NCBI GenBank assembly: GCA_963743785.1
Contig: CAVURD010000004.1
Coordinates: 62,001-126,000, forward strand
Source: Bog-473 sp963743785
Lineage (GTDB): Bacteria; Actinomycetota; Acidimicrobiia; Acidimicrobiales; RAAP-2
Direction of reading: 5' to 3'
Length of the DNA: 64,000 nucleotides
A program made the translations under genes and the position numbers. Positions within the stretch are counted from its first letter, which is position 1. Every line of letters starts with the position of its first letter. Of this stretch, positions 35,674 through 45,999 are shown in pieces. Below the pieces are notes generated by a model. That model ran no database searches. It had not been told where the DNA came from and was given only the letters and a program-made list of their open reading frames with translations.

Positions 35674-35856
35674 CTCGGTGCGCCTTCGGCCAGCGCCACC
35701 AGGTCGGACAGGACACGCCGAAACTCCAAGATCGTGCGGTCGGCCCGGGTGTGGACTTCAGCCGTGGGCGTCGAGCGGCAGGACCAGGTCGTCGTGGGCC
35801 ACCGGATGCCAACACCGCCCGAGCGCGGGGGCGGTGTTGGAGAGGGTGCGGTCCAT
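35670..35856 (-). pseudogene. Rieske oxygenase remnant with internal deletion
   Basis: From ATG 35856 the translation starts MDRTLSNTAPALGRCWHPVA, like the N-terminus of Rieske aromatic-ring/nitrogen-heterocycle oxygenases, which continue with about 300 further residues. Here it passes directly into DDLVLPLDA, and after a frame break into AEVHTRADRTILEFRRVL, which resembles the extreme C-terminus of such enzymes. The stop overlaps upp (GTGA). Rieske cluster and iron site are absent, so it cannot be active. Either a real in-cluster deletion or a misassembly. Recognition is from family memory. Confidence 0.55.
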
Positions 35857-35954
35857 GGCAGCACCACCCTCCTCCGTCCTCCGCTCCGGCGTCAAGGAAG
35901 GTCAGAGCCGCTACAGTCCGGCTCGTCCAGTTCCGACGACGTCAAGAGGCCATC

Positions 35955-36749
35955 ATGATTCTCGACCGCTTCAAGGTGACCGACCAGGTCGCCATCGTCA
36001 CCGGCAGTGGCCGCGGCATCGGTGCGGCCTCGGCGGTGGCCCTGGCCGAGGCCGGGGCCGACATCGTGTTGGCCGCCCGGACCGAGGAGCAGTTGCGCGA
36101 AGTGGCGCGGCGCGTGGAAGCAACCGGCCGCCGGGCGGCCGTTGTGGCCGGCGACCTCACCGACGTCGAACTCATGGGCTCCCTGGCCGACACGGCGCAC
36201 CAAGCCTTCGGCCGCGTCGACATCGTGGTCAACAACTTGGGCGGCACCATGCCCCGCCCTCTGCTCGATACGTCCCCACGCGCCCTCGAGGAGGCCTTCC
36301 ACTTCAACGTCGGCGCCGGCCACGCCCTGGTGCGCGCCGCCGTCCCGCTCATGCTCGAAGGCGAGGCCCCCGGTGGCGCCATCGTGAACATCTCATCGGT
36401 GATGGGCCATGTCGGCGCCCGGGGCTACCTGGCCTACGGAACGGTCAAGGGAGCCCTCGAGCAGTACACCCGCCTGGCCGCCCGCGACCTGTGTCCCCGG
36501 ATTCGCGTCAACGCCGTGGCGGTGGGCTCCACCGCCACGTCCGCCCTCGACATCGTCATGTCCAGCGACGAGCTGCGCACCCAGATGGAAGAAGCCACAC
36601 CGCTCAAGCGCATCGGCGATCCTGAAGACATCGCCGCCACCGTCCTGTTCCTGGCCTCTTCGGCCGGGTCCTTCATCACGGGCAAGATCATCGAGGCCGA
36701 CGGCGGCCTGCAGTCGGCCAACCTCGAATTCGGTCTTCCCGACCTCTAA
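35955..36749 (+). CDS. SDR family NAD(P)-dependent oxidoreductase
   Basis: 264 residues, classical SDR. The cofactor motif TGSGRGIG is at residues 16-23, NNLGG marks the central strand, and Ser in NISSVMGH with YGTVK (Tyr-x3-Lys) form the catalytic set. ATG 35955 follows GAGG. Contrast with the Arg-type protein at 34251. It is followed after 20 nt by the DapB-like gene and is probably in one operon with it. Substrate unknown. Confidence 0.88.
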   Translation: MILDRFKVTDQVAIVTGSGRGIGAASAVALAEAGADIVLAARTEEQLREVARRVEATGRRAAVVAGDLTDVELMGSLADTAHQAFGRVDIVVNNLGGTMPRPLLDTSPRALEEAFHFNVGAGHALVRAAVPLMLEGEAPGGAIVNISSVMGHVGARGYLAYGTVKGALEQYTRLAARDLCPRIRVNAVAVGSTATSALDIVMSSDELRTQMEEATPLKRIGDPEDIAATVLFLASSAGSFITGKIIEADGGLQSANLEFGLPDL

Positions 36750-36769
36750 ACGAACGGAAAAGGAGTGTC

Positions 36770-37836
36770 ATGAGCTATCGCGTCGTGCAGTGGAGCACCG
36801 GCAACGTGGGACGACACGCCCTGGCCGGCATCGACGCCCATCCCGAGCTCGACTTGGTCGGCGTCTTCGTCTCCAATCCGGCCAAGATCGGCCGGGACGC
36901 CGGCGAGCTGGCCGGGCTCGGGCGCAGCCTCGGGGTGAGCGGATCCAATGACTTCGACGCCTTGCTGGCCCTCAAGCCTGACTGCATCGTGCACACCGGC
37001 ATGGCCGACGACCGCATGATGGAGGCCCTGGCCGATCTGCAGCGCTTTCTCGAAGCGGGGTGCAACGTGGTCTCATCGTCACCCGTCTTCTTGCAGTACC
37101 CGGCCGACGATGATGACATGGCCCGGTCCCTGCCCGCCGCCGGCGTGGCCCACGGCGTCTCACTCTTTGTCAACGGTGTCGACCCCGGTTTCGCCAACGA
37201 TGCCCTCCCGTTGGTGCTGACCGGGATCAGCGAGCGCATCGAAGAAGTCCGCTGCTCCGAGGTCCTCAACTACAACACCTACAACCAGCCCATGGTGCTC
37301 TTCGACATCATGGGCTTCGGCCGGCCCATGGACGAGATTCCCTTCCTCCTCCAACCGGGTGTGCTCACTCTGGCCTGGGGCAGCGTGGTGCGCCAGATCG
37401 CCGCCGGCCTCGGCGTCGCCCTCTCGGGCGTCGAGGAATGGTACGAACGAGAAGCGGCACCGGGGGACTTCGATGTGACTGCCGGTCCCATCGCCAAAGG
37501 CACCGCGGCCGCACTGCACTTCGAGATACGGGGCATGGTGGGCGACAAGGCCGTCGTCGTGGTCGAACACGTCACCCGGCTGAGCGACGACCTCGGGGCC
37601 GAGCTGGCCCCAACCGGCCGGGCATGGCGGCTACCGGGTCGCAGATCACGGGCGAGCCCAACTACACCCTCGACCTCCAACTGATGGGCACCGACGGCGA
37701 CCACAACACGGCCGGCCTCAAGGCCACGGCCATGCGCCTGGTCAACGCCATCCCTGCCGTCATCGCAGCCGAACCCGGCATCGTGACGGCGCTCGACCTC
37801 CCGCCGATCACCGGCCGGGGTCTCGTGGTCACCTGA
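36770..37836 (+). CDS. DapB-like dehydrogenase (diaminopentanoate dehydrogenase type), one frameshift
   Basis: About 355 residues when joined. The N-terminal Rossmann segment YRVVQWSTGNVGRHALAGI and SNPAKIGRDAGELAGL, then NGVDPGFANDALPLVL, are typical of the family that includes 2,4-diaminopentanoate dehydrogenase and other dihydrodipicolinate-reductase-like proteins. The frame breaks at about 37615 (CCAACCGGCCGG, one base missing), after which GSQITGEPNYTLDLQLMG and the end ITGRGLVVT are read. ATG 36770 has AAAGGAG upstream. In actinobacteria such proteins often sit in lipid or steroid catabolic clusters. Substrate unknown. Confidence 0.8.
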
Positions 37837-37999
37837 TCGTCCCTCTGGCGCGATCACGGCAAGGTGTGGCGTGACCGCCCGTGCGAGAAGGGTGTGCACG
37901 TGAACATCAACCAGGTTGGGTTACCCGGTGCCGTCCTTGTCTTCCCCTCAGTCGAGGATGGTCAAGCGTGGGCGAACCAGTCCGGAGGTCGAAGAACGC

Positions 38000-40900
38000 T
38001 CAGCGGAAGTCACGGCTGGCCGGAACGGCCGTTCCCACCCGCAGCGGCTCCACTCGCTCGGCGGTCAGGCTGACCGTGCCCTGCCCCAACTGCAGGCGGC
38101 CCCGGATGAGCAGCGCCGGGGCATGGCGGGCCACCAGCTTCCAGCGGGCCCAGGCACCGCGGGAGAAGACCACGTTGACATGACCGGTCTCGTCTTCGAG
38201 GTTGACGAAGACCGCACCACGCGCCGTCTCGGGATGCTGGCGGTGCGTCACCACTCCGGCCACGGTGACCCGGTCGCCGTCGGCACACGACAACAGATCA
38301 CCGGCCACCACCACCCCCATGGCTTCCAACCGTTCCCGGGCCAGGTGCATGGCCGTGTGCTCGGGAGCCAGTCCCAGCGCCCACATGTCGTCACCGACCG
38401 AGTCGTAGAGGCTGGGCGCGGGCAGCGGCGGGGCCTCGGCCCCCACCACTATCCCGGGCAACCGGTCTGGTGTCCCCTGCGCCGCGGCCCCGGCCGCCCA
38501 CAACAACTGCCTCCGGGAGGCCGTCGTCGCGTTCTCCTCGGCGTCGAGCGCACCGGCCGCCGCCAATGTCTCGAGCTGGGCCCGGGATACGCCGGCCCGG
38601 CGGACCAGGTCCTCCCCCCGGCCCAGGGTCGCCCGGCCACTATCCGCTCGGCCACCGCGTCCCCGACACCGCGCACCGAGGCCAGTCCCAACCGCAGCAC
38701 TGCGTCGTCACGCTCCCCCTCCAACGAGGCCCCTACCTCGGAGTGATCGACGTGAGGGCGGCGCACCGTCACCCCGTGACGCCGAGCGTCGGCCACCAGG
38801 GACTGAGGGGACCAGAACCCCATGGGTTGGGAATTGAGGAGACCGGCGGTGAAGGCGGCCGGGTAGTGCAATTTCAGCCAACTACTCGAGTAGACGAGAT
38901 AGGCGAAGGACACGGAGTGGGACTCGGGGAACCCGAAATTGGCGAAGGCGGCCAGCGCCGCAAAAATCTGGTCGGCCACCTCCCCCACCACCCCACGCGC
39001 CGCCATCCCGTCATAGAAACGGACCCGCAGCCGCGCCATCCGTTCGGCGGAACGCTTGGCCGCCATGGCCTGGCGCAGTTCATCGGCCTCGGCCGCACTG
39101 AACCCCGCGATGGCCACGGCCATCTCCATCAACTGCTCCTGGAACAGGGGGACCCCGAGCGTCCGCTTCAAGATGGGCTCGAGCAACGGGTGCAGGTAGG
39201 TGACCTCCTCCTCTTTTCGGCGCCGGCGGATGTAGGGATTGACGGCGTGGCCCTGAATGGGCCCGGGCCGGATGAGGGCCACCTCGATCGCCAGGTCGTA
39301 GAACTCGCGCGGCCGGACCCGGGGCAGCGTGCCCATCTGGGCCCGGCTCTCCACCTGGAAGACCCCGACCGTGTCGGCCCGGCACAACAGGTCGTAGACC
39401 GCATCCTCCTGGGGGATCTTCGCCAGGTCGACGGGGACACCGTGGAAGTCGCGCACCAGGTCGACCATGCGGTGCAGCGCTTCGAGCATGCCCAGACCGA
39501 GCAGGTCGAACTTGACCAGCCCGATGGCGGCGCAGTCGTCCTTGTCCCACTGCAGCACACTGCGCCCGGGCATGCGCCCCCATTCCACCGGGCACACCTC
39601 GATCACCGGGCGGTCGCACAGCACCATGCCGGCCGAGTGGATGCCCAGATGGCGCGGCCGGTCCAGGAGCTCGGCCGCCATTTCGGCCACCAGCGGCGGC
39701 ACACCCTCACCCTCGTCGTTCACCGCCCCACCCACCGCCTCTTGGACCGCCGCCACCGACGACGGCCCGCGAGGCCCGGTCGATCCCGGCCGACCAGGCG
39801 TCGACCTGCTCCGGGCTGAAGCCGAAGGCCTTGCCCACGTCACGCACGGCCGAGCGGGGACGGTAGGTGATGACGTTGGCCACCTGCGCCGCATGGCGCC
39901 GGCCGTAGCGCTCGTAGACGTACTGGATCACTTCCTCGCGCCGGCCCGACTCGATGTCGACGTCGATGTCCGGCGGCCCGTCCCGGGCCGGGGAAAGGAA
40001 GCGCTCGAAGAGGAGGCCGAGGTCGACGGCGTCGACGTTGGTGACCCTCAGGGCGTAACAGACGGCCGAATTGGCGGCCGAGCCCCGGCCCTGGCAATAG
40101 ATGTTCAAGCGGCGGCAGACCTCGGCGATGTCCCAGACCACCAGGAAGTACCCGGCGAAGCCCAGCTGACCGATGACCTCGAGCTCGTGCTCGATCTGCT
40201 TCCACGCTCCCGGCACCCGTTCGTCGTGGGGCGGCCCGTAGCGTTCGAGCGCGCCACGCGTCACCAGCTCACGCAGGTAGCTCTGCTCGTCCATCCCCGC
40301 CGGTACGGGGAAGTCCGGCAGCCGCGGGGCCACCAGGCGCAGGTCGAAGGCGCAGGCCAGACCCAGCTCCCCGGCGCGGGCGACCACGCCGGGCCAGCGG
40401 GCGAACCGACGGAGCTGCTCGGCCGGCCCGCGCAGGCAGGCCGAGGGAGCCGAAGGGAGCCAGCCCTCCAGCTCGGCCAGTGGGCGCCGGGCCCGGATGG
40501 CGGCCAGCGTGGTGGCCAAGCGGAACCCGGCCGGCGTGGCGTAGTGCACGTTGTTGGTGGCCACCGCATCGACCCCCCACTCGGCGGCCAGCAGCGCCAG
40601 CGCGTCGTTGCGGGCCGTGTCCAGTGGGTCCCCGTGGTCCCAGAGCTCGACGGCCACGTTGGGGCGCCCGAACCGCTCGATCAGTCGCCCCACCTCTTCC
40701 GAAGCCGCCCGGGGGCCGGCCTCCACCAGCGCGGCGGGGACCGCCCCCTTGCGGCATCCGGTGAGCACCAACCAATGGCCTCCGGCCGACGCGGCGAGCG
40801 CGTCCAGGGTGAAGATGGGCTGCCCCTTCACACCCCCTTCGAGGTGGGCTTCGGCCAAGACCCTCGACAGGCGGGCGTAGCCCTCGGGATCACGGGCCAG

Positions 40901-41176
40901 CACGACAAGATGTGTCCCGCGCGGATCGGGCTCACCGGTGCGGAGCCCGGCCGGCGCCAGCGTGACCTCGGTGCCGAAGACCGTCGGCAGGCCCAGGGCC
41001 CGGGCCGCTTCGGCGAAGCGCACCACCCCGTAGAAACCGTGATGATCGGTCAGGGCCAAGGCGGCCAGGCCCAGCCGGTGCGCCTCGGCCGCCAGCTCCT
41101 CGGGGTCACTACTGCCGTCGAGAAAACTGAACCCGGAATCCGCGTGCAGCTCGGCGTAGGTCTCGACCTCAGTCAT
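38000..41176 (-). CDS. dnaE2: Error-prone DNA polymerase III alpha subunit DnaE2, two frameshifts
   Basis: Joined length about 1058 residues, normal for DnaE2. The PHP domain begins with YAELHADSGFSFLDGSSDPEE. The polymerase active-site acids lie in PPDIDVDIESGRREEVI. The fingers and tau-independent C-terminus with the OB fold (GVVTHRQHPETARGAVFVNLEDETG) follow. Frames change near 39770 and at a C6 run (38614-38619). The C-terminus ends at 38000. It carries out translesion synthesis during the SOS response with ImuA' and ImuB. Its start overlaps the imuB stop by 8 nt, so the genes are translationally coupled. Confidence 0.88.
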
Positions 41177-42263
41177 AGAGCGCCTCGACCCACCACTGGG
41201 TCCGTTCGTTGTAGAGCAGTCGGGCCGTCCCGTCCGCCATCACCACCTGCAAGCGGGCCCGACGCCGACGTACCGACCACCAGCGTTCGGTGACCGGCCA
41301 CGGTCCGGCCCAGGCCACCACCGGTTGCCACGGACCGCCTTCGACCGAGAGCCGATCCACGTCCGCCTCGAGCAATCCCCGCCCGCTCACCACCACGGCG
41401 CGACCGGTGGCGTCGACCATCTCGGCCCGCTGTGGCACATCGAGCACACGGGTGGGGGAAGGAGCGGGCAACCGTCCCGGCCAGGGGGCGCCGCCCGCCC
41501 CAGGCCCTTCGGCCTCCGGGCTCCCCCACGGCACCAACGCCGCCTGCTCGGACGGATCCCGGCCGCCCCGTAACCGGCCCACCAGCACGGCATCGACTCC
41601 CAGCCGCTCCTGCACCCGGGCGAAGGAAAGGGCCGCCCGGGTCTCCGCCGCCGATGCGCCACCGAAGAACCCGGGCTGGAAGGGAGGCGGCTCGGACCCC
41701 TGGTCGGGATCCTCCCCCCGGGCCACCCGCAATCGACGGTCAATGGCCCGATCGCGCACGCCGGCCAGTTCCCCGCTCTCGCCCCGGCACAGGCGGTGAC
41801 AGGCCGCGGCGTCGGCGCCGAAACGATCCGAGACGTGGGGGGCGGGCAGGGCGGCGAACTGCCCCAACGTGGTGACCCCGAGTCGCTGCAGGGTGACGGC
41901 CAGCTCGGGCCGGGCCAGGGTGGCCACCGACCAGGGGGCCAGGAACTGGGCCACCTCCCCCGCCGGGACGATCAGCTGTGATCGGGCGGCCAGAATCGCG
42001 GCGAAGAGGCCGTCGGCCACGCCGACGGAGGCATCTTCCTCCACCGCTTCGACCAGGTGCCGCACCACCATCTCCTCACCGCCGAAGAAGCGGGCCGGTC
42101 CACGGGCGGGCAGGGCACACACCCCGAGCCGGATCGGGTGCACCCACGGACAGATCTCCCCGGCCCGGGCGACCACCTGGACGAATCGCCGGGCCTCTTC
42201 CCCGCGCCCTCCCTCCTGCTGGAGGAGGGGGCACCAGATGACGACCAACCGTTCCAACTCCAT
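41169..42263 (-). CDS. imuB: ImuB, catalytically inactive Y-family polymerase-like protein
   Basis: 364 residues from ATG 42263. The N-terminus MELERLVVIWCPLLQQE replaces the usual DMDAFFASVE of active Y-family polymerases with the hydrophobic-Trp-Cys-Pro sequence typical of ImuB. A helix-hairpin region TLQRLGVTTLGQFAALPAPHVSDRFG and the ImuB C-terminal domain (TERWWSVRRRRARLQVVMADGTARLL) follow. ImuB bridges the sliding clamp to DnaE2. One frame covers the full gene. The same frame is open upstream into imuA'. Confidence 0.85.
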   Translation of the reverse strand: MELERLVVIWCPLLQQEGGRGEEARRFVQVVARAGEICPWVHPIRLGVCALPARGPARFFGGEEMVVRHLVEAVEEDASVGVADGLFAAILAARSQLIVPAGEVAQFLAPWSVATLARPELAVTLQRLGVTTLGQFAALPAPHVSDRFGADAAACHRLCRGESGELAGVRDRAIDRRLRVARGEDPDQGSEPPPFQPGFFGGASAAETRAALSFARVQERLGVDAVLVGRLRGGRDPSEQAALVPWGSPEAEGPGAGGAPWPGRLPAPSPTRVLDVPQRAEMVDATGRAVVVSGRGLLEADVDRLSVEGGPWQPVVAWAGPWPVTERWWSVRRRRARLQVVMADGTARLLYNERTQWWVEALYD

Positions 42264-43073
42264 GGCTGCTCCACTCAGGCCGCCTTGCCCATTGTCGGGA
42301 CCGGCCCCGACAGACCCGTCCTCTCCCTTCGCCGTCTTCGCCACCGTCGCCGCCGTCGCCGCCACCACACCCGAGTCGGCCGGAAGCCAGAGTGTGCATT
42401 CGGCGTCCCGGCCGGCCGATCGTCGTCCACTGACCCGTACCTCGGCCCGCCTCCTCTGCAGGTGACCGTGGCCCTGGCCGATCCCCTGCCATTCGACGTC
42501 CCCGACGGTCAGGGCCAGGTCCCCGCCCTGGGGCCAGTCGCTGCCCCGCTCGACCAGCACCACCAACGCCGCCTGGCGGTCACGAGCCCGGGCGGCCAGG
42601 TGCCGAGCTACCGTCCCGCGGGCTCGGCCGGGTGGGCGGACCAGAACGACGTCGACACCGGGGAGGAGATACCCCGCGGCCTCGGCCCACCACGGCCGGG
42701 GTGCGGCACCAAAACCACGCGGCGCAGATCGATACCGAGCTCGGCCGCCACGACGACCCCCGGATCGGGCAGGCCGACCGCGGCGCACCAGCTCCCGGCC
42801 TGCGACACCGCGGCCAGGAGGGCCAGGGCCAACGTGGTGGCACCGTGACCCGGCTCCCCCGCCACCGTGGTCGTCGTCCCCCGCCGCAGCGCCCCATCGG
42901 GGAAGAGCGGGACCAAGGGCGCCGGCACCGGGAGGAGCCGCCCGGCCACCGGGGTGGTCGGGCGGACCCGATCGGCCAGGCCGACCGGAAGCTCCCGGGA
43001 GCGGAAGCGGCGCACTCTTCTCGACGGCCTTCTCGGGGGGAATCTCGGCGGGGAAGGCGAACAGTTCGTACAC
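42264..43073 (-). CDS. ImuA'-like RecA-related mutasome protein, frameshifted
   Basis: Fragments: ELFAFPAEIPPEKAVEK in one frame, then RELPVGLADRVRPTTPVAGRLLP and GEPGHGATTLALALLAAVSQAG in a second, then LLPGVDVVLVRPPGRARGTVARHL back in the first, ending GGLSGAA directly before imuB. GEPGHGATT occupies the Walker A position of RecA-like proteins but lacks the Lys, as expected of actinobacterial ImuA'. It should assist ImuB and DnaE2. Start is uncertain (GTG 43073 or nearby). Because of indels, its own stop is not visible. Confidence 0.65.
43058..43068. promoter_or_regulatory. Palindrome CGAACAGTTCG at the start of imuA'
   Basis: CGAAC-A-GTTCG is a perfect inverted repeat. It resembles a LexA box (CGAAC-N4-GTTCG) but has one spacer base in place of four, and it overlaps the presumed imuA' coding start. 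I see no canonical N4 box between imuA' and the SRAP gene. Confidence 0.2.
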
Positions 43074-43191
43074 TACCGACAACGTGCTCGTTCTGCCCAG
43101 AGAGACAAAAGACCTGTTCAAAGGGCTCAGCCCTCCTGAAGCCTCCGGTGGAAGCGCAGTGCCACAGGTGGGGTGCCACAATGCAGCCCTC

Positions 43192-43885
43192 ATGTGCGGA
43201 CACTTTGCCCTCTTCACCCCTCCCGTGCGCCTGGCCCGCTACTTCCAGGCCACCCTGGGCGATGACGTCGACCCGAGCGGCGCCCGAGCTGGAACGTGGC
43301 GCCCACCACGCCGGTGCTCGCTTCAGGGCGCGCGCCCGGCCACCGGCCACCCCGGAGCGAACCCTCATCCAGTTGCGCTGGGGGCTCATCCCCTCATGGG
43401 CCAAAGACCCTTCCGCCGGCAGCCGCTCTGTTCAATGCCCGCCCCGAGTCCGTGACCAACAGGCCATCCTTCAGCTAGGCCTTCAGCTCCCGTCGCGTCA
43501 TCGTCCCGGCCGACGGCTTCTACGAATGGCGCAAGCTCAACAACGGCGCCAAGCAGCCGCACTTCTTCACCCGCACCGACGGCGAGCCCCTGGCCATGGC
43601 CGGTGTGGCCGAGTCCTCGTCGGGCAGGCGGCGACGGAACATAGCCCCCCATCCGTTCCTGCAGCATCATCACCACAACCGCGGCCCCCACATGGACGGG
43701 ATTAAGCCGCATGCCGGGCGTCCTCGCCGAAACCTTCGACCGGTGGCTCGATCCCGAAAACGAGGACATCAGCGAGCTCATCCCGTTGCTGCGCCCGGCG
43801 CCGGCCGGCGCCTCGCGCACCGCCCCGTCGGCCCACGCATCGGCAGTTTCCGCAACGACGATCCGCAACTGATTGAGCCGATCTG
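43192..43885 (+). CDS. SRAP (SOS response-associated peptidase, YedK/HMCES), frameshifted
   Basis: MCGHFALFTPPVRLARYF at the start gives the catalytic Cys2 that crosslinks abasic sites in single-stranded DNA. Further family segments appear in changing frames: TLIQLRWGLIPSWAKDP, NARPESVTNRPSF, RRVIVPADGFYEWRKLNNG, MDGI and then the C-terminal GVLAETFDRWLDPENEDISELI. At least four indels split it. Expected length is about 225 residues and the span fits. Divergent from the mutasome, with which it shares the DNA-damage theme. Confidence 0.8.
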
Positions 43886-43889
43886 ACCC

Positions 43890-45452
43890 TTGGCCGCACC
43901 GCCGAGTCAGCCGGCCCGTCGTGCTCCCCGGCTTGATCGGCGAACCTTCATGGCCGCCGCGCTGGCGGCTGGTGGTGGCGGCCTGATGGCCGCCATGGGA
44001 GCGGGCGCCGGGGCGCCACCATTCGATCGGCACGTCGATCAGGGCCGCCGGTTCGGACCTGGGCGCCATCGAACAGTCGTCTTCCTCATGCAGGAAACGG
44101 ATCGTTGGACCACTACTACGGCGGCTGCCCGGCGGTGCGCGGCTTCGACGCCATCCGGCCCATCCCCTCGGCGCTTGCACAAGCGTGGCCGGGTGGTGCC
44201 GCCGAACACCTGTTCCTTCCACTTGGCGGCGGACTCCGGCATCGGCGATGCACCTACAACCTCAACCACACCTGGCCGGCAGAGCACATGAGCCGAGGCC
44301 AAGGTGACAATGCCGACTTCGTCCGCACCCACACCTCGACCGCCTACGAAGGGGCCGAGTACGGCGCTTCACCATGGGGTACTACGAGCGGGCGGATCTG
44401 CCCTTCTATTACGCCCTGGCCGATGCCTTCACCCTCTGCGACAACTACCACTGTTCCGTCATGGGGCCGACCCACCCCAACCGCCTGATGGCCCTGTCGG
44501 GCACCGTCGACCCGGCCGGCCGGGCCGGTGGCCCGGTCATCATCACCGACGAGAGCCCCGACGCCATTTGGAGCGTGAGCTGGGACACCATGCCCGAGGT
44601 ACTCCTCAAAGACGCCGGTGTCAGCTGGAAGGTCTACAACCCGGCCGGTTCGGCCTACGCACCGGCCTTCTTCGAATCGAACGGCCTCCAGATCGGAGAT
44701 GCCATCCTGCCGTACTTCAGCCAATACAAGAACCCCTCCTCGGCGCTGTACCAAAAGGCGTTCCTGCCGCAGTACCCCGGTGACTTCGTGACCGACGTGG
44801 CCCGCGGCACCCTTCCCGTCCGTCAGTTGGATCCTGCCGCCGGCCGGCTACGACGAGCATCCGCCGGCGCCGCCGGCGCTGGGTGAATGGTTCACCAGCC
44901 AATTGCCGGCCACGTTGGTGTCGAACCCCGAGGTGTGGTCAAAGACGGTGCTCTTCCACATGTACGACGAGAACGACGGCTTCTTCGACCATGTCCCACC
45001 GCCGACCCCACCGCAGAACGCACGCCCGGCGAATTCCTCCACGGCCAGCCCGCTCACTCCCTTGGACGGGCGGATTCGCCGGACCTGTCGGCATGGGGTA
45101 CCGGGTGCCGATGACGGTCGTCTCGCCGTTCAGTCGGGGAGGCCACATCGCCTCCGAGGTGTTCGACCACACGTCCCAGCTCCGCTTCCTCGAAGAGCGC
45201 TTCGGCGTCCGAGCCCCCAACCTCCACGGCCTGGCGCCGCCAGACGGCCGGCGTTGTTCGTTGACCCTGCACATGCACTCCAAAGACGTGTCGGCACCAG
45301 TCCTCCCCCCGACCTCGAAGGATCACCCGGCCAATGTGATGGCCGAAGGGTGCAACCAGGGGGACATCTTGGAGATCACCGACAACCAGCCCGATTACCC
45401 GGTGCCGCTGCCCCAGACCATGCCCCGACAAGAGCCCACCGGCGCCGTGTGA
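43890..45452 (+). CDS. Phosphoesterase / phospholipase C-like protein with Tat signal, frameshifted
   Basis: A twin-arginine type leader (DRRTFMAAALAAGGGGLMAA) precedes a phosphoesterase-family core (PF04185 type). Visible pieces in several frames are DHYYGGCPAVRGFD, YYERADLPFYYALADAFTLCD, NYHCSVMGPTHPNRLM, FHMYDENDGFFDHVPPP and RVPMTVVSPFSRGG, all family blocks in order. Span matches the 500-residue Plc/acid-phosphatase type. It would hydrolyse phosphodiesters or phosphomonoesters outside the membrane. At least four frame breaks, one in the QENRSFDHY-like motif. Start is TTG 43890, a guess. Confidence 0.75.
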
Positions 45453-45465
45453 GGCTCGAGCGCCC

Positions 45466-45510
45466 AAAAAAAATAAAAAAAAAAAAAAAAGGGTTGGGGT
45501 TCAGGCCCCA
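45466..45510 (-). terminator. Hairpin plus A8-T-A16 tract (T-run on minus strand)
   Basis: On the minus strand TGGGG (loop CCTGAA) CCCCA at 45510-45495 is followed by ACCC and then T16-A-T8 (45490-45466), the form of an intrinsic terminator for the pyridoxamine oxidase-like gene, whose stop lies inside the hairpin. The T tract is far longer than usual in such a GC-rich genome, so part of it may be artefact. Confidence 0.5.
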
Positions 45511-45993
45511 CCTCCGCGCCACACCTCGTGGTGCGGGCGAAGAAAGTCCCCCCATCCCTACGGTACTCGTCCGGTCTAACAGGCACGAGTCGATGGCAAA
45601 GGTCACCAGCAGATCGTCGTGGGCCGGAAGCGGTACCCCGATGGACTGCACGCTCGCCCCACGAACTGCTCGCCCAGCACCCGCCGGAGCCCAGCATCTT
45701 CGACGATCGAGGCCAGGCCGCTCACGCTGAAGGCATCCTCGTTCTGCGGTGTCGGGAACGAGTGCAGGGCTGTAGCGGGGATCCCGGCGCAGATCCCGCT
45801 GTTTGGGAGAGGGAATGATGAAGCCGTACACGGCGTCGGCGGTCAGCAGCGGGCAGAACGGGTGCAGGCGGGGCCCGCCGTCGGGCCGGACGGTGGCGAG
45901 AAAGGCCAGGCCCACGCCGTGTTGGTAGAGCAACTCCCGGCCACCTTCGGTCAGGTCAGGTCGCAGCCGTCCGAGGTCCCCCCATGACGCCAC
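45501..45993 (-). CDS. Pyridoxamine 5'-phosphate oxidase-like flavoprotein, frameshifted
   Basis: About 164 residues when joined. The N-terminus GRELLYQHGVGLAFLATVRPDGGPRLHPFCPLL is the split-barrel FMN/F420-binding start with the conserved PRLHP. FAIDSCLLDRT and a C-terminal GWGDFLRPHHEVWRGGGA (alternate frame) end at TGA 45501. Two or more indels lie between 45560 and 45800. Members act as flavin- or F420-dependent oxidoreductases. No specific substrate can be given. Confidence 0.7.
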
Positions 45994-45999
45994 GACAGG

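Noticed and set aside
39467..41293. A 608-codon open frame on the plus strand
   Set aside because: It is the antisense of dnaE2. The translation is rich in His, Gln, Gly and Arg with no family match, as expected of a shadow in GC-rich DNA.
45376..45480. Poly-Phe stretch in a minus-strand frame
   Set aside because: It is translation of the poly-T tract beyond the reconstructed stop of the pyridoxamine oxidase-like gene.
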